From Teratosphaeria epicoccoides (taxonomy: Eukaryota > Ascomycota > Dothideomycetes > Mycosphaerellales > Teratosphaeriaceae), in contig JADDMT010000012.1 in NCBI GenBank assembly GCA_021401465.1, positions 372,001-436,000 of the forward strand: a DNA stretch of 64,000 bases. The letters are read 5' to 3'. This document shows positions 40,001 to 51,929 of the stretch, in pieces. Under the pieces are notes generated by a model that was not told the DNA's origin, did no database searches, and was given only the letters and a program-made list of their open reading frames with translations. The translations under genes and the position numbers were made by a program. Each line of letters begins with the position of its first letter. Position 1 is the first letter of the stretch.

Positions 40001-43000
40001 CTAATGCAATAAGTTCCTCAGACTCGGACTTGCGCTCGCACCGCCAGGCCCCAGATTCGCGACTGCGTTGCCATTCGTCTGTCCCGCAAGCGGTGTCGTC
40101 GGCCTCGCTTGCTGACTGTCCGGCTGGGGCGGCGCTCCCGGCAGGCCGCTCATGAGAGCAGGGTCGATGTTGGGATTTGGTGGCGCCGCCTGCTGCTGCT
40201 GAATTGATGCTTGGGGGAGTGGCTGCTGTTGCGGAGCCGAAGGCTGAGGATGCGGTGGCTGTGGAGGCGCTACGCTATGCGTGATGGCATCAGGTCTGTT
40301 GAACATTGCCTGCGGGCTGCTGTGCAGTGGCTGTGCAATTGGCGGCAGCTGCGACGAGAACGGCGACTCTGTCCTCCTGGGCGGGAACTGGTGATGTTGC
40401 GGAGCCATGCTGGGCCCGAAGCCAGGTGACTGCAGGGCGTGTGGTGAGTGTACACCATTCGTCATAGGCTGACTCGCGGGCGGATATCCAGGCCGAGGTG
40501 ATCTGTCGTGCGGATGCTGACCAAATTGGCCATTCGTAGGTGGCGGCGGACCATATCCGAAGTTGGACTGCCTAGCGTGATGCACAGGCACAGGTGGGGG
40601 CACATGGTATCCATTCGTCTGCGAGCCATAGGGCGGATACCCGGAGCCCTGCGAAGCGGCGTGCGATCCGAACGTTGGCGGTTGTGGCCCTATTCCATTG
40701 ACATGCGGTGGAGGCGCCTGGCTCGGTCGAGTGGGGTCACTCCATGGAGTCCTGGTGGTGCCATCGGATGGCAGCGGTGTGGGTCGCGGAGGTGGTGCTG
40801 GATCATCCCAAGGCATCCTGACTGGACCGTCGCGCGGCAAATGTGGTGCATTTGTAGAAGGTCTGTTCCAGTCAAGCTGGAGTGGGAATGGACGAGGTGG
40901 CGACAGTGCCTGCTCGGGCTTAGAAGGGGATGGTGGTGGAGTAGGGTCGAGCTTTTTCTTCACGAAACATTTGTGGCACATCCATTCCGGCGGTCCTTGC
41001 GGTCCCCGTGGCTCTGCTTTCTCTTCCTTGCTCTCAGGAGGAGGCGTGGTCCTCGAGGCTGGGTTGTGGAAACGTGGCAGTCCAGAGCTGTGGAAGACCG
41101 AATTTCCTGGATCCTCGTCAAAAGGAGGACGCGCAACCTCGCTGTTCGACTGCGGTGCATGCAAGCACGGAATATCGGCATTAGACTGCAATGCTGCTGC
41201 GTCTGCTGGAGCGACATGGGGCGATAGAGCGGTCGGCTGATCTCCGGATGCAGCCTCACCATTCGTTAGGCGTGGACTGCTCCTATTCTGCATGCCGTCC
41301 CAAGCACGACCATTCGCGCCCTGGGGCATGAACCGAATATTCTGCGCCGGTCTTGCAGGGTCGGAGGGAGGCCTCGGTACGGGCGCGCCGGTAATGTCAA
41401 CAACAGAAGTGCTACACTTGCCAGCTTCCTGAGAGCGCTGACGTTCCAGATCAGCAATCTCACCCAGAGTCATTGATAATCTACGCTTGGGCGGCGATGG
41501 TGCCGGTGTAGGCTCCTTCGTCGGTGGTTGCTGCTCGTTGACCACGAGATGCCACTTTGGTGCGACGTCGACGTTGCATTTCATGCAGCGACGCTCAAAT
41601 TGAGCTTCGTCGCCAGGCTCGGGCCTGACGTCTTGAAGCTCACTTTTAACATCCGCAGCGATAGAGTTCCGTGCACCACGTCGCGCGTTGGCGGCAACGC
41701 CAGCCGCAATCGATTCACGTCGGCTGCCATGCGATGCACCATTGACTACCTGTTGGCCCTTTTCTTTGGTGAGCTGGGCGAGGTTGGCTTTGCGCACCGT
41801 CCCAGTCAAAGCCAAATCCGCCTGCTTATAGTTCTCTACAAAGACCTGCAGCGCAGTCTTCCCTGATACGTCGACGACCTCATTGACTGGATGTATAATT
41901 GATTTGACCACGTGCTCCTTGCACCAAATGCCTGCAACGACCAGGCCTGTCTCCTCGCCCAGCTTTGCAGTGATGACTTGGTCCTTCCGAGAATTTTTCA
42001 CAGGCGTGACATCAAAGCCGAACTGATAGCCGGCCTCCCAAGCGCAAGAGGCATGGAAGTTGGCTTGACACTGAAAGCACGAAACGCATGCTCCAGCGTC
42101 TTCGCGCACCTTATTGCTATGATCCTTGTTCTTGCAAAGCTTGCAGACAGCCTCATACCTTTGTGGATGGACCATCTGGAAACCTTCCGCCACTTCAAGC
42201 TTTTCGGCATCACTAAAGCGAATCTCTGGCGTCCAGACAGCACATTGCACGTGGACCCAATTATTGCCAGTCGTCTTCTTCAAAGGTTCTCGGGGCAAAA
42301 CGGGCCTGTGTAGGGACAGCTGTCTGCTACGATATTCCATACGCATGCCGTCCGCAAGCTCCTTCTCCATGCGCTCCTTTTCGCGCTCGCGATCGGTCTT
42401 CTTCTTATGCGAAACTTTTGGCGGCTCGACTAAGTCTACCAGAGTTTCTTCGGTCAAGCAGAGACAGCAAGCATAGTCTGTTGACACTTCGGGATGACGA
42501 TCATTCTGACATTGTTCGCAGATCCAGTGAACAGAATCGCCAAGCCGGATGCCCTCATGCTCACGTACTCCGAAGCAGCGCCGGTGAACTGTGAGTTTAC
42601 AATGAGCGCATTCGATCGTGTTGCCTGTGCCCTTACAGATAGCACACGGCAGTGACTTCCACAGCGGCTGGTTGGGTATGATCGGTGGGGGCGGCGGGGT
42701 GGGCTCTTTTGGCGGCGAAGGAACCGGAACAGGCTTCTCCTTCTTCTTTGGCGGCTCCGGAGGTGTCGGCGCGGCTGATGCGGCAGCACTGTCCGTTTTG
42801 ACCTTCTTCTTAGGCGGCTCACCAGGCTGCTCTATAGAAGACACCGCAACCGGTTCGGTAGGCGCGTTCGCCGCCTCATTAGCAGCAAGAAGCTCACGAA
42901 GCAATTCTTCATCAATTCTTCGCTTGAACGCACGTCCGCCTCCTTGAGCCACTTTCTTTGCCACTTCGTCAATGTCTTCCCATTGAATAGCATACTTACG

Positions 43001-45641
43001 CCAAAGACCAGCGCATCGCAGACATAGGGCAAGCATTAATTTCTCTCTCTTGTCCTTGTTGCCAGTCCGCGCGTCAGACATGACAGTCTGTCCTGGCGAG
43101 ACACCGGGCGCCTTTCTCCATTGCCGGGCATGAGCGGTGTTGCAGAATTTGCACACAAAGCCACGATTACGCTTGATTGCCTTGCCGGCATCGAATGCAG
43201 AGTCGTCCGCATCGTGCGCGACTTCACTTTGAATCTTAGCACCGGAGTCGTTTTCGATCTTCCGCTTCGAACCTTTCCTACCACCATAATTACCCCAAAT
43301 CTCTCGACCTTTTGGCGTCTTCTTCCAGAGGTAGTAGAAACGCACGATATCTGAATTGGGTATATTGGTCTTCATGTGCAGTCGAACAAGCCTGTGCTCT
43401 GAACCATATTTTGCTACACCCTCTTCAAATTTGACTAGATCAGACTTGGTCAAGACAGGCTCGTGCAGATCCTTCTTGCGATCGATTTGATTCAGCTTCA
43501 ATGTCGCAGCCGCCGTATCGTATTTGCACGTTGTGAGCAGCTCGAGCATCTTGTCGAGAAAGTTGGTCCCAAATGGCGGTACCCCGATGACACGAGAGTA
43601 CTGTCGCGCTTGTGCGACATAGTCATCTACGAACCTCTCTTTCTCGATGCCTGCCGGCACTTGCTCAGGCATCTTCCACATGAGTTTTGCAGTACAACGA
43701 GGGTCATCATTAGGATAGTCTTCGCCACGCGCCACGTATCCTGTGGGCTCATCTTGTACCCATTTCGGCCGCTTTGCCTTCTCCTCGCGGTCGGCTTCGA
43801 GCGCGGCGATCGTCTCTTTCGTCAGCTTCCCGTCTTTCTTATGGCTTGTGCTGTTCTTGTTGTACCGTCTTTTGATCTCTGCCGGCTTCACAAGCTCGAC
43901 CGGATGGCCGTGCCAAACATTGACATTCGCTTGGTGTCGTGGTCCCAGACGCGAGCTTGCACGTGGGTAAATTGCCCGATCGTCGTATTGAAGCGCGTCC
44001 TGAACCCGACAATGTATTCCAAGATATCGCATTGGCCACATCTTAGCCAATGCAATCTCCGCTTGGGTCGCCGGATGCTGATCGATCACCATGTCATCGC
44101 CGCTGGGGCTTGGCGCGCGTGTGCTGTCATTGGAGACTGGAAGATCCTCCTCTACAGGTTCTTCCTCAGCTTCAGTGACGTCTCCACTAACAGTAGGCGT
44201 GTTACGCGACTCCAGCTTGCGTTCGCTCGCCCTGCTGCATGGTCCACATGCCCACGCGAATCCTCGAGATGGCTTTTTCGGTAATGGCGGCTGAACGCAG
44301 TTCATATGATATGAATTCTTGCAGATAGCACAATCGACAGAATCATTTGACGCACAAAATCGAGCGCAGCGCTTACATGTCTTCACAGCACTGGTCAGTT
44401 CCTTGACGCGACCAATCTCAACGACGATGAACTTCCATCGCTCATCCAATGCCTTCTTTACCTTGTCTGGGACGTTAATGATGTGTTTGACCGGGATGCA
44501 TTCATACCACCGACGGATGAAGCGATCGAAGACCTGCGAGAAGTAGAAGCTGTCGCGCTCCTTTCGGTATGCATCCAAATCTGCGATTTCCGACTTGTGC
44601 TTGATGGTACATTTGCCGCGCAGGGACGTGATGGGGCACATGTCGGAATGCATCGTTGCATAGACAAGTCGACTATCGCTGTTGAAACGCTGGACATCTC
44701 GTGGTCGATAGTACCAGTTGACCCTGAGAGAGTCGACAGGCGAGTTTGGATTGTCGTTATCGACATGCAGGAACTCCATGATACGGCAAAGGTAATATGG
44801 CTCTCCCGGAGGCTCGCACACAAGGTACACGTGATCTAATATTGACCTGTTATTAGCCTCGACGACGTTGCGCTGTATGACGCGGGGTAGTAGGCTTGAA
44901 CCTCCGAAAAGGAGCAGCAGCCGCAAGCTAGGAAGACGCCGGCTTACCGTTGACACAGAGCTTCGTCCCATCATCAGCGACCAGCTCGCCTTTCTTGTTG
45001 AGACACGACTTGTGTTTCGTAAAGGTCATTAGATTCGTCTCCCGCGAAATCACGGGACCCGCAGATGCGGATGCGGCTGACTTCCGCATGGCGACAGAAG
45101 GTGCCGGTGTGGACGAAGCAGGCGGTGTCTGTGCTTGCTGGGATAGGCTGCTGACAGCCTTACGCTTCTTGGATGGTGCAGCAGGCTCTGTCGATGCGGC
45201 AGGAGTCGTATCTTTTTGCTTTTCCGGGTTCGCGTCTTTGCTGCGAGCGCTATTCGCCGATCGCTGTCCATGGCTTGTCATTTCTGATGTTGCGTGCGAT
45301 GACTCGTTCGCCGACTTCTTCTTTGACGTCGTCGTGGCAGCTGAAGAGAAATCGAAATCCATTTCTTGATCTTCTGCATAGTTGATACGCGCATTTCCAA
45401 CGCGATTGCGTGACCGCGTGCCATAGGTAGCGGCTTCCACCATGATGTTGTCGAGGCCACCGTTGTGTGCAGATGGTTGTTGAGTGATGGCAGAACCTTG
45501 TGGTGTTTGTGATCTGCTTGGTGCGACAGCGGATGTGGTGCCTGGCTGGCTTTGCGCTGTAGGTGGCGTGCCATCACCAACTTGTCCGGAATTTTGGGTA
45601 CCGGACCGGGCGTTGACAGCCTGAAAGCCGGAAGATGCCAT
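40001..45641 (-). CDS. SNT2: SNT2, BAH/PHD/ELM2-SANT chromatin protein
   Basis: Exons 44948-45641 and 40001-44835 join across a 112-bp intron (GTAAGC, branch GCTAATAAC, TATTAG), giving 1842 residues. Residues 1-230 are disordered. A BAH domain starts at the junction (VNDHVYLVCEPPGEPYYLCR, LRVNWYYRPRDVQRF). PHD1 lies at about 383-440 (CKRCARFC, CAICKNSYHMNCVQPPLPKK). ELM2/SANT spans about 617-743 (VDDYVAQARQYSRVIGVPPF, YGSEHRLVRLHMKTN, VRFYYLWKKT). A GATA-like finger is near 792-840 (CKFCNTAHARQWRKAPG, LCLRCAGLWRKYA). A second PHD and an extended PHD span about 962-1213 (CAICKGTGNTIECAHCKLTV, WVHVQCAVWTPEIRF). A Pro/Gln-rich tail ends ASPSLRNLLH. Snt2 reads histone H3 and recruits an E3/deacetylase complex in yeast; fungal homologues affect stress response and morphogenesis. 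Confidence 0.93.
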
Positions 45642-47042
45642 TTTGTTATCGCCACTCGTACGGAAGAGGTCAAATATCGTTGATGATGGCCAATCCAAAT
45701 GCCGAGGTCAGCGTTTACCTTCCGCCGTGACAACAGCAATGCGACCTCAGCGGCTCGAGACTTGGCTGGTAGCGCCTGTCACGCGGTCGACGGACACAAT
45801 CATATGACCATGCAACAGTTCCAGAACGACGAATATACCAGGCAAAAAGAGTGGCCAAGCAAGCAGCGCTGCCTTGCTGCCACTGAAAGCCGCCCGCTGC
45901 TCGTGAGGTGAAGATAGTGGTGATATGTCCCTTGAGTTCCACGACGGGGATGACACGGCAAGGACGCCGATCGATGAAAAGTAATATCGTGCTTTGTGAG
46001 CAACAAAGTCCGTAGCTGATGATCGATGGATCGCCGAAGCTGACAAGACCCAGCCACGGCGCAGCAAAGAGAAAACAAAGTGTCCGATACACAAGGCGTG
46101 AGAAGATGAAAGAAGGATGGAGCGCGACAACGGGAACGAGGTTTACGGACAGCGCGGGCTAGGCCGCCAAGCGTAGACATAGTTCTAAGCTTCGATGATT
46201 ATTTCTCTCGACTTGAACCGTCAGACATATCTTCGACACAGTTGTCTCGTAGCACTTGGCCCCAAATATTGCACCGATACCAACACCGTATCATTTCCAC
46301 GCCGTCAAGATGCCAGATGGTCATAACATCAACATGTCGCCTGGTACAGTAGTGCCGCCGCGACAAGAGTTCTCCAAGAAGATTGTCAGGTTGCGTTGCC
46401 AGCGGAAAGCCACGATCAAGCCAATCAGAGGCGAGAAAGAGGACGGCTAGAAAGCGGCCACTACTGAGGAATCCAATGCTGCAAAATACCTCCTTGCACA
46501 CTACGCTGACATCTTCTCTGCTGAATTCGAGCTCTCACCTGCATATCTGTGAGCCTGCTGCTTATCACCCTGGCTTTGACTCACGTAAGTCACATAGCAT
46601 AGGCAGGCAGGCTTCTCCTGGCCAGATGAGACGTTTGCACCATGGGCATTTGCGATTTGCAGCACTTGGGGATTTCCGTCCAGCCTGGCTGATACGCAGT
46701 CACTGGATGCATCATCCCGGCATTTCGTCTTATGCAATTCCGCTTTTGGAAACACCACACTTCCCAGCCCATAGCTGGGTGAAGTAGAGCGGCAGCCCAA
46801 GCAGACTAAGCAGACTCCCTCCTAGCGTCATTTGGCAGCGAGCCGAGCCGTTGCCGCATTGCTGCTGACTTTTGCCATGCTTTATTGGTAGACAAGTTTC
46901 TAGCAATCATCAGCATCGCCGTTGATAATAAATTCCAGCCTGTGAACCAGCAGTCACCACGTCAGACAGTCAAACCATTGATGGATTTTGACCCATAGTG
47001 CCGATGCTGAGGCATGGAATACTCACGGGTCTTCAAAAAATC
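45642..47042. other. Divergent intergenic region, SNT2 and DUS2
   Basis: A 1.4-kb region between divergent genes. It contains ORFs of up to 127 codons on the minus strand and a plus-strand stretch (PDGHNINMSPGTVVPPRQEF, about 46310-46370) that could be coding, but no start or splice context makes a gene. Most is probably promoter and leader sequence. Confidence 0.35.
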
Positions 47043-48350
47043 ATGACATCTTCTTCAAAGCGAGTGCCAATACCCAAAAATGGCGTGGACTATCGCGGCA
47101 AGGTCGTCCTGGCGCCAATGGTACGAAGTGGCGAATGTCCTTCGCGACTACTTGCGCTCAAGTACGGAGCGGATCTAGTATGGGGCCCAGAGACCATAGA
47201 TAAGGCCCTCATTGGCACGACGCGACGAGAGAATCCAGCGACAAAGACTGTGGACTTCACGCGCATATCTTCAAACGGAGCCAAGAATCCATCCCTTAAC
47301 CCAAATCAGCGTGAGAGCATCGTATATCGCCTGCACCCCGAACGAGAAGGCGCCAGGCTCATCTACCAGATCGGCACAGCCAAACCGGAAACCGCTGTAC
47401 AGGCCGCTAAGCTGATCGCGCCCGATGTGGCTGGCATCGACGTCAATGCAGGATGTCCGAAACCATTCAGCACGAGCGGTGGAATGGGCGCAGCGTTGCT
47501 TAAGACGCCAGAAAAGCTGTGCTCAATCTTAGAGGCACTGGTGAAGAACGTGGGCGAGCCTCATCAGATCGGGATCAGTGTCAAAATCCGCATTCTAGAT
47601 ACCGCCGCAGAGACCGAGGCACTCGTACGCAGACTCGTCGCTACTGGCATTACTGGATTGACGGTGCACTGTCGAACGACTCCCATGCGTCCGCGCGAGC
47701 GGGCTATTCGCAATCAGCTGACCATGGTCGCCAATGTGTGCCGCGAAGCAGGAGTGGCGTGCTTGATGAACGGCGACGTGTACTCGCGAGACGAAGCCGT
47801 GGCTTTGATTTCTGAGTACGGCTGCGATGGCGCAATGATTGCCACAGCTGCCGAAACAAATCCATCTGTCTTTCGTCCTGAGTCGGAAGGTGGGAAAGGG
47901 CATTGGCAGGAGGTTGTCAGGGAGTACGTGCAGACTTCCATGGAGGTTGAGAACCGATGGGGCAATACGAAGTATCTGCTTGGTCAAATGATCCCGGGCA
48001 AGAACGCCGCATACAAGGCCATGACGCACACCAAAAGCTATACTGAGCTCATCAAAAGCTTAGGTTACGATGAGCTCGCAGAACTGGCCAAGGTCACTGA
48101 TAAGGCTCTGGAAATTGGTGAGTATGAAGCTCCGAAGTTCAGCAGAGCCGAACGAAAAGCTGTGAACAAAGCGGCTGCACAGGCTGCAGCAAAATCCGCC
48201 GACAGACCCAAGCTTTCCGAGGAGGTGCAGAAGACAGCGGCAGGCATGAAACGCACGGCCGATATGGCAGAGCTTGATATGCCGCCCGACGTGGCCCGAG
48301 AGTCCGGTCCCGCATCAGTTCCTGAGACAGTCTCAACTTTGGCAGTTTGA
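47043..48350 (+). CDS. SMM1: tRNA-dihydrouridine synthase, DUS2/Smm1 type
   Basis: A single exon encodes 435 residues from the ATG at 47043 (MTSSSKRVPIPKNGVDYRGK). An in-frame ATG at 47004 would add 13 residues (MLRHGILTGLQKI) and could give a mitochondrial form. The Dus TIM barrel is intact: VVLAPMVRSGECPSRLLALK, YGADLVWGPETIDKAL, IDVNAGCPKPFSTSGGMGAA with the catalytic Cys, ISVKIRI, GLTVHCRTTPMRPRERA, CLMNGDVYS and GCDGAMIATAAETNPSVF. The enzyme reduces uridine 20 in cytoplasmic tRNAs using FMN and NADPH. The C-terminal 60 residues are Ala/Lys-rich and variable. A related Dus of another specificity is possible, but GADLVWGPE and the overall pattern fit Dus2. Confidence 0.92.
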   Translation: MTSSSKRVPIPKNGVDYRGKVVLAPMVRSGECPSRLLALKYGADLVWGPETIDKALIGTTRRENPATKTVDFTRISSNGAKNPSLNPNQRESIVYRLHPEREGARLIYQIGTAKPETAVQAAKLIAPDVAGIDVNAGCPKPFSTSGGMGAALLKTPEKLCSILEALVKNVGEPHQIGISVKIRILDTAAETEALVRRLVATGITGLTVHCRTTPMRPRERAIRNQLTMVANVCREAGVACLMNGDVYSRDEAVALISEYGCDGAMIATAAETNPSVFRPESEGGKGHWQEVVREYVQTSMEVENRWGNTKYLLGQMIPGKNAAYKAMTHTKSYTELIKSLGYDELAELAKVTDKALEIGEYEAPKFSRAERKAVNKAAAQAAAKSADRPKLSEEVQKTAAGMKRTADMAELDMPPDVARESGPASVPETVSTLAV

Positions 48351-48803
48351 AAGGAGCAGTTCTTCATCGCTGCCTACAGAAAGATAACACCGGGCTATAT
48401 GTGAGCATACAAGGACAATCCCGGCTGGTACCAAGTGCTGGATCCAAACTGAGATGTCGTGGGCAGAACTTGTACATCGATTACGCCGGAGCACATAATT
48501 GACCGATCACATCTTTTCTTATCATGTCATCAGAGGCATTCTTCATTCCAGCGCCGATCGATGTCGTTCAGTTTGTCAACAGTACTCTGTCAATGCAGTA
48601 GTGTATGGTGACTAAGCACCGCAAGCCTAGGTAACGCCATCACGCGCGCTCCCGCGTCATTGTAATCCGATCACAGCCAAGTAGGAATGTTCCAACATGA
48701 CATGTAAACTCGAGTCTCACTACCCCCATCTCCCCACTCATTACGTCCGAGGCTCGACAGCAGGCCAGAGGGAAACAGTCACTGATCAATTGAAAGCAGT
48801 ATC
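48351..48803. other. Intergenic, no supported gene
   Basis: This holds the DUS2 3' flank and the dehydrogenase promoter. The frame upstream of the dehydrogenase ATG carries no conserved sequence. Confidence 0.45.
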
Positions 48804-49916
48804 ATGGGTGGAGGACCAGCAAAAGACCGTTTGCTCATACTCTTACCTCAGGACGAACCCAAAGCTCTCACCGACAAGCTACAGGAAAATTTTCCGAGCA
48901 TTGACATTGTCTACCACAAAATCACATATTCCAATGGCCGAGAAGGTGTGGAACGGATCGAAGAGCTTCCAAAATGTCTTTGGGAGGACGTCACGATCCT
49001 ATACACACTCGCGTCATTGCCTAACGAGCCTTCCGAGGCACCAAAGCTTGAACTCGTGCATCTCGCGAGTGCCGGAAGCAATCAGATTCAGAAGCATCCG
49101 ATCTACACTGACACCGAAATCATCATCACCACTTCCTCTGGGATACATGGACCGCAAATTGCCGAATGGGCGGTCATGACGGCACTGACTTCAAGCCACC
49201 ACTACAATCGTCTTTACGAATGGCAAAAAGAGCACAAATGGGGCAAGAAAGGTCCAGGCGGTAGTGACTACGCTGTGCGAGATTGGGTCGGCAGAAGACT
49301 CGGTGTACTCGGGTACGGGTCTATTGGCAGGCAGGTTGGAAGGGTCGCAAAGGCCATGGGCATGGATGTAATTGCCTACACTGCAACGCCGAAGGATACC
49401 GCGGAGAAGAAGAAGGATCAAGGATTTATCGTGCCTGGTACTGGGGATCCGGACGGCAACGTCCCATCTGCTTGGTATAGTGGACTGGATAAGGACAGTC
49501 GAAGACATTTCTTGGCGCAAGGCATTGACTGGCTACTGATCTCTGTGCCTCTCACCAAAGACACCACGCACTTCCTCTCCACACCCGAATTCATGGCCAT
49601 CAGCCAGGACGGCAAGAAGCCTGCGTTCATCACCAATATCGCTCGAGGTCCCATTATTGATCAGCCGAAGCTTATTGAGGCGCTGAAGGACGGCACGCTG
49701 GCTGGTGCTGCTCTTGATGTCACGGATCCTGAGCCGCTGCCTAGCGACAGCGAGCTCTGGGACTTGCCGAACGTGACCGTAACGCCGCATATTAGCGGCA
49801 ATGATGTCGCCTATGTCGAGCGGAGTTTCCAAGTTCTCGAGGCTAATTTGAGACGGCGAGAGAAAGGCGAGAAGCTGTTGAATGTTGTTGGGAGAGAAAG
49901 AGGATACATTGAGTAG
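48804..49916 (+). CDS. D-isomer-specific 2-hydroxyacid dehydrogenase
   Basis: A single exon encodes 370 residues (MGGGPAKDRLLILLPQDEPK), the usual length. The Rossmann dinucleotide motif is VLGYGSIGRQVGRVAKAMGM (about residues 169-188). The substrate and catalytic regions are LVHLASAGSNQIQ, WLLISVPLTKDTTHFLS, FITNIARGPIIDQPKLIEAL with the catalytic Arg, GAALDVTDPEPLPSDSELWD with the Glu, and VTVTPHISGN with the catalytic His. It reduces a 2-keto acid (glyoxylate, hydroxypyruvate or similar) with NAD(P)H. The exact substrate cannot be told. A short insertion (about residues 205-225) before the second half is common in fungal paralogues. Confidence 0.92.
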   Translation: MGGGPAKDRLLILLPQDEPKALTDKLQENFPSIDIVYHKITYSNGREGVERIEELPKCLWEDVTILYTLASLPNEPSEAPKLELVHLASAGSNQIQKHPIYTDTEIIITTSSGIHGPQIAEWAVMTALTSSHHYNRLYEWQKEHKWGKKGPGGSDYAVRDWVGRRLGVLGYGSIGRQVGRVAKAMGMDVIAYTATPKDTAEKKKDQGFIVPGTGDPDGNVPSAWYSGLDKDSRRHFLAQGIDWLLISVPLTKDTTHFLSTPEFMAISQDGKKPAFITNIARGPIIDQPKLIEALKDGTLAGAALDVTDPEPLPSDSELWDLPNVTVTPHISGNDVAYVERSFQVLEANLRRREKGEKLLNVVGRERGYIE

Positions 49917-50566
49917 CAAGGTGACTGCTCGCCCTTGTGCAAACCTGAGCATAATGGACATGATAGTCCATGATTCATGAAACCTTCGGCCGAGCTCTTC
50001 GCACGATACAGTCAATGCTCAGGACCAGGTGCAGCGTCTCCACCTCTCCACTGAGCTTGCATAACCACGAGCTTTCATGTTGTCCAGTGAGATCTTCTCG
50101 CCTGGTTCGCATGGAGCCCCACCCTGCTCCGCGGTAGCAGTTCAAGGAAAAGCATCCGCCCAATCTGCCGGCTCGCCTGAAAATGTGCTCAGTATATGGG
50201 ACCTCCTCTTAATATTTCTCAGGTTGCGAGACCACAACAAGTCGAGCCTGCCCTACCGACGTTCGCCATGATATAGGCTGAAAGGCACCATTCATGGATG
50301 AGCTGGGCTGCCCATTGGCTTCAAGTGACAGACATTCCTGGCTAAATATTGCTGGGCAGAAATCTATGTGAACGCTAATAGCCTAGCTTGCATGATGGAA
50401 GCACCGGAATGGAATACGCAAGCGGGGTCATGGAGGTCCCATGCACGCATAACCGAAATGCTATCGGACGTCTATATCGTCCATCCGCACTTCAGACCTT
50501 CCTGGATCTACCACTGTATCCTTTCTGGCCGATGAAGCTTGAGCACGGAGCTCGGCAACGATCAGG
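49917..50566. other. Intergenic, no supported gene
   Basis: 650 bp with short ORFs on both strands (for example a minus-strand 62-codon ORF at 49975-50163 ending IDCIVRRARPKVS). None is supported. It contains the promoter of the LysM gene; an unseen first exon of that gene could lie here. Confidence 0.35.
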
Positions 50567-51333
50567 ATGGCACGATCCGGCATCATGGGCTTGCTTCGCC
50601 CGGCACACGCAGCTTTGCAATTTGCACTTGCAACATCTTCCTCGACAAGGCATTGCGATCACAAGTCGCTCAACACGACCACATACCTCTATCCCATCAT
50701 CGAGACCGGCACCACTATCTTTGAGGTCGCCAATGCCACTGGTCGTGGTGTCTGCAACATTGCACGACACAATCTAATGGTCGATGCGGAAATCCCCTTC
50801 AACGCTGGGCAGTCAATCTACATTCCTCCGCAGGTCTGCGACACGGATGATACTAGTTGTCTGCTAGTCAAGCAGAATGCCACAAGGGACTGCATACACG
50901 GTGGACCACGATTGTACTACACTGTTGCGGGCGACAACTACGAGCGGATCGCTCTTTACCGTTTGAACATCACCGTTGAGTCGCTGATGGGCAACATGGC
51001 GAACAACAGCTCGCCAACAGATTTTCTCGAGGAGAAGCAGTTCATCAAAGTTCCCCTCTGCGATCCTAGTCAGTGCGTAATGCAGCCTTTCACCTTCACC
51101 TACGGAGTCTTCAAGGATCTGGCAGAAGAGTATGGGACGACGCCAGGTCAGATTCAGATGTTAAGTCCCACCTACAACTACAGGTTAGCAGGGAGATTGC
51201 GTGAAGCTCGTCGAAGCATTTGCTGACCATGCGGCTCAACAGTCAAAGTCTATACACTGGAGCAATCAGACCGAGCTTCGTGATGCCGAAGAACTGCTCT
51301 GCGTTGTCGAACAACATCACGGCATTGACTTGA
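50567..51333 (+). CDS. LysM-domain protein, probably secreted
   Basis: Exons 50567-51183 and 51243-51333 join across a 59-bp intron (GTTAGC, TGCTGAC, CAACAG), giving 235 residues. Without that splice the protein would end in an unrelated tail. Three LysM-like units are visible: TYLYPIIETGTTIFEVANAT to SIYIPPQVC; RLYYTVAGDNYERIALYRLN to FIKVPLC; and FTFTYGVFKDLAEEYGTTPG to RPSFVMPKNC. Several Cys and NxT/NxS sites fit an extracellular protein. LysM units bind chitin or peptidoglycan; in plant-associated fungi such proteins mask chitin from host receptors. The predicted N-terminus (MARSGIMGLLRPAHAALQFA) is a weak signal peptide, so the first exon may be wrong. Confidence 0.72.
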
Positions 51334-51611
51334 GAGCAGACACGAATGCCGTTCTGGGAGGGGCGCGCCCTGATGATGGCATGCACGCGGCTCGAATGCT
51401 TTAGCCCCACAGCCAGAATACCAATTATCTCTTCAGCCGCGTCAATTTGCTATTTATGTTTCAATCGGGCGATGGGATGTTGACCCAAAGCAGCGACAAA
51501 TATCGTATCACATGACTGTTCTAACAAGTCTGTGATTGGCTGCTGTCCATACTTCCGCAGCTTACCACCCACAGGATCCGTTGTTACTTACCATCTCAAG
51601 CCACAGCAAAG

Positions 51612-51929
51612 ATCCCTAACGACGATGTCGGAGGAAATTGAGTTGACGAACAAAGATTTTTGGCACTACGAAGAAGTCTCGCGTGGCACTGCATACGCAA
51701 GTTCCTTTCCACCGCACATACCGATTTGCCCTCGATGGTTGCATTAACCGACGGCTGGCCGCAAGCCGACTTTCGCAACCCAACCCTCCGGAAAGGGCTA
51801 GTTCTTAACCTGACTCGCCCTCAAAGGACTATTAAGTGCCACTCCGCGTCCTTCAAGGCTGCTGCAACGTCGACTGTGGTAGCGAAAATCCGCCCGCCTG
51901 AGGGGACCCCGGAAGAAGAGAGCAAGCAC
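51612..51929 (+). other. Region 5' of a 2EXR pseudogene
   Basis: Short open stretches (MSEEIELTNKDFWHYEEVSR from 51626; then WPQADFRNPTLRKGLVLNL in another frame) may be 5' remnants of the next locus. No intact gene is present. Confidence 0.2.

Noticed and set aside
43463..44284. Long plus-strand ORFs inside SNT2
   Set aside because: They are antisense to the PHD/ELM2 region of SNT2, which is strongly identified.
46199..46501. A 100-codon minus-strand ORF between SNT2 and DUS2
   Set aside because: It has no domain, no splice partner and no conserved look; the opposite strand is equally open.
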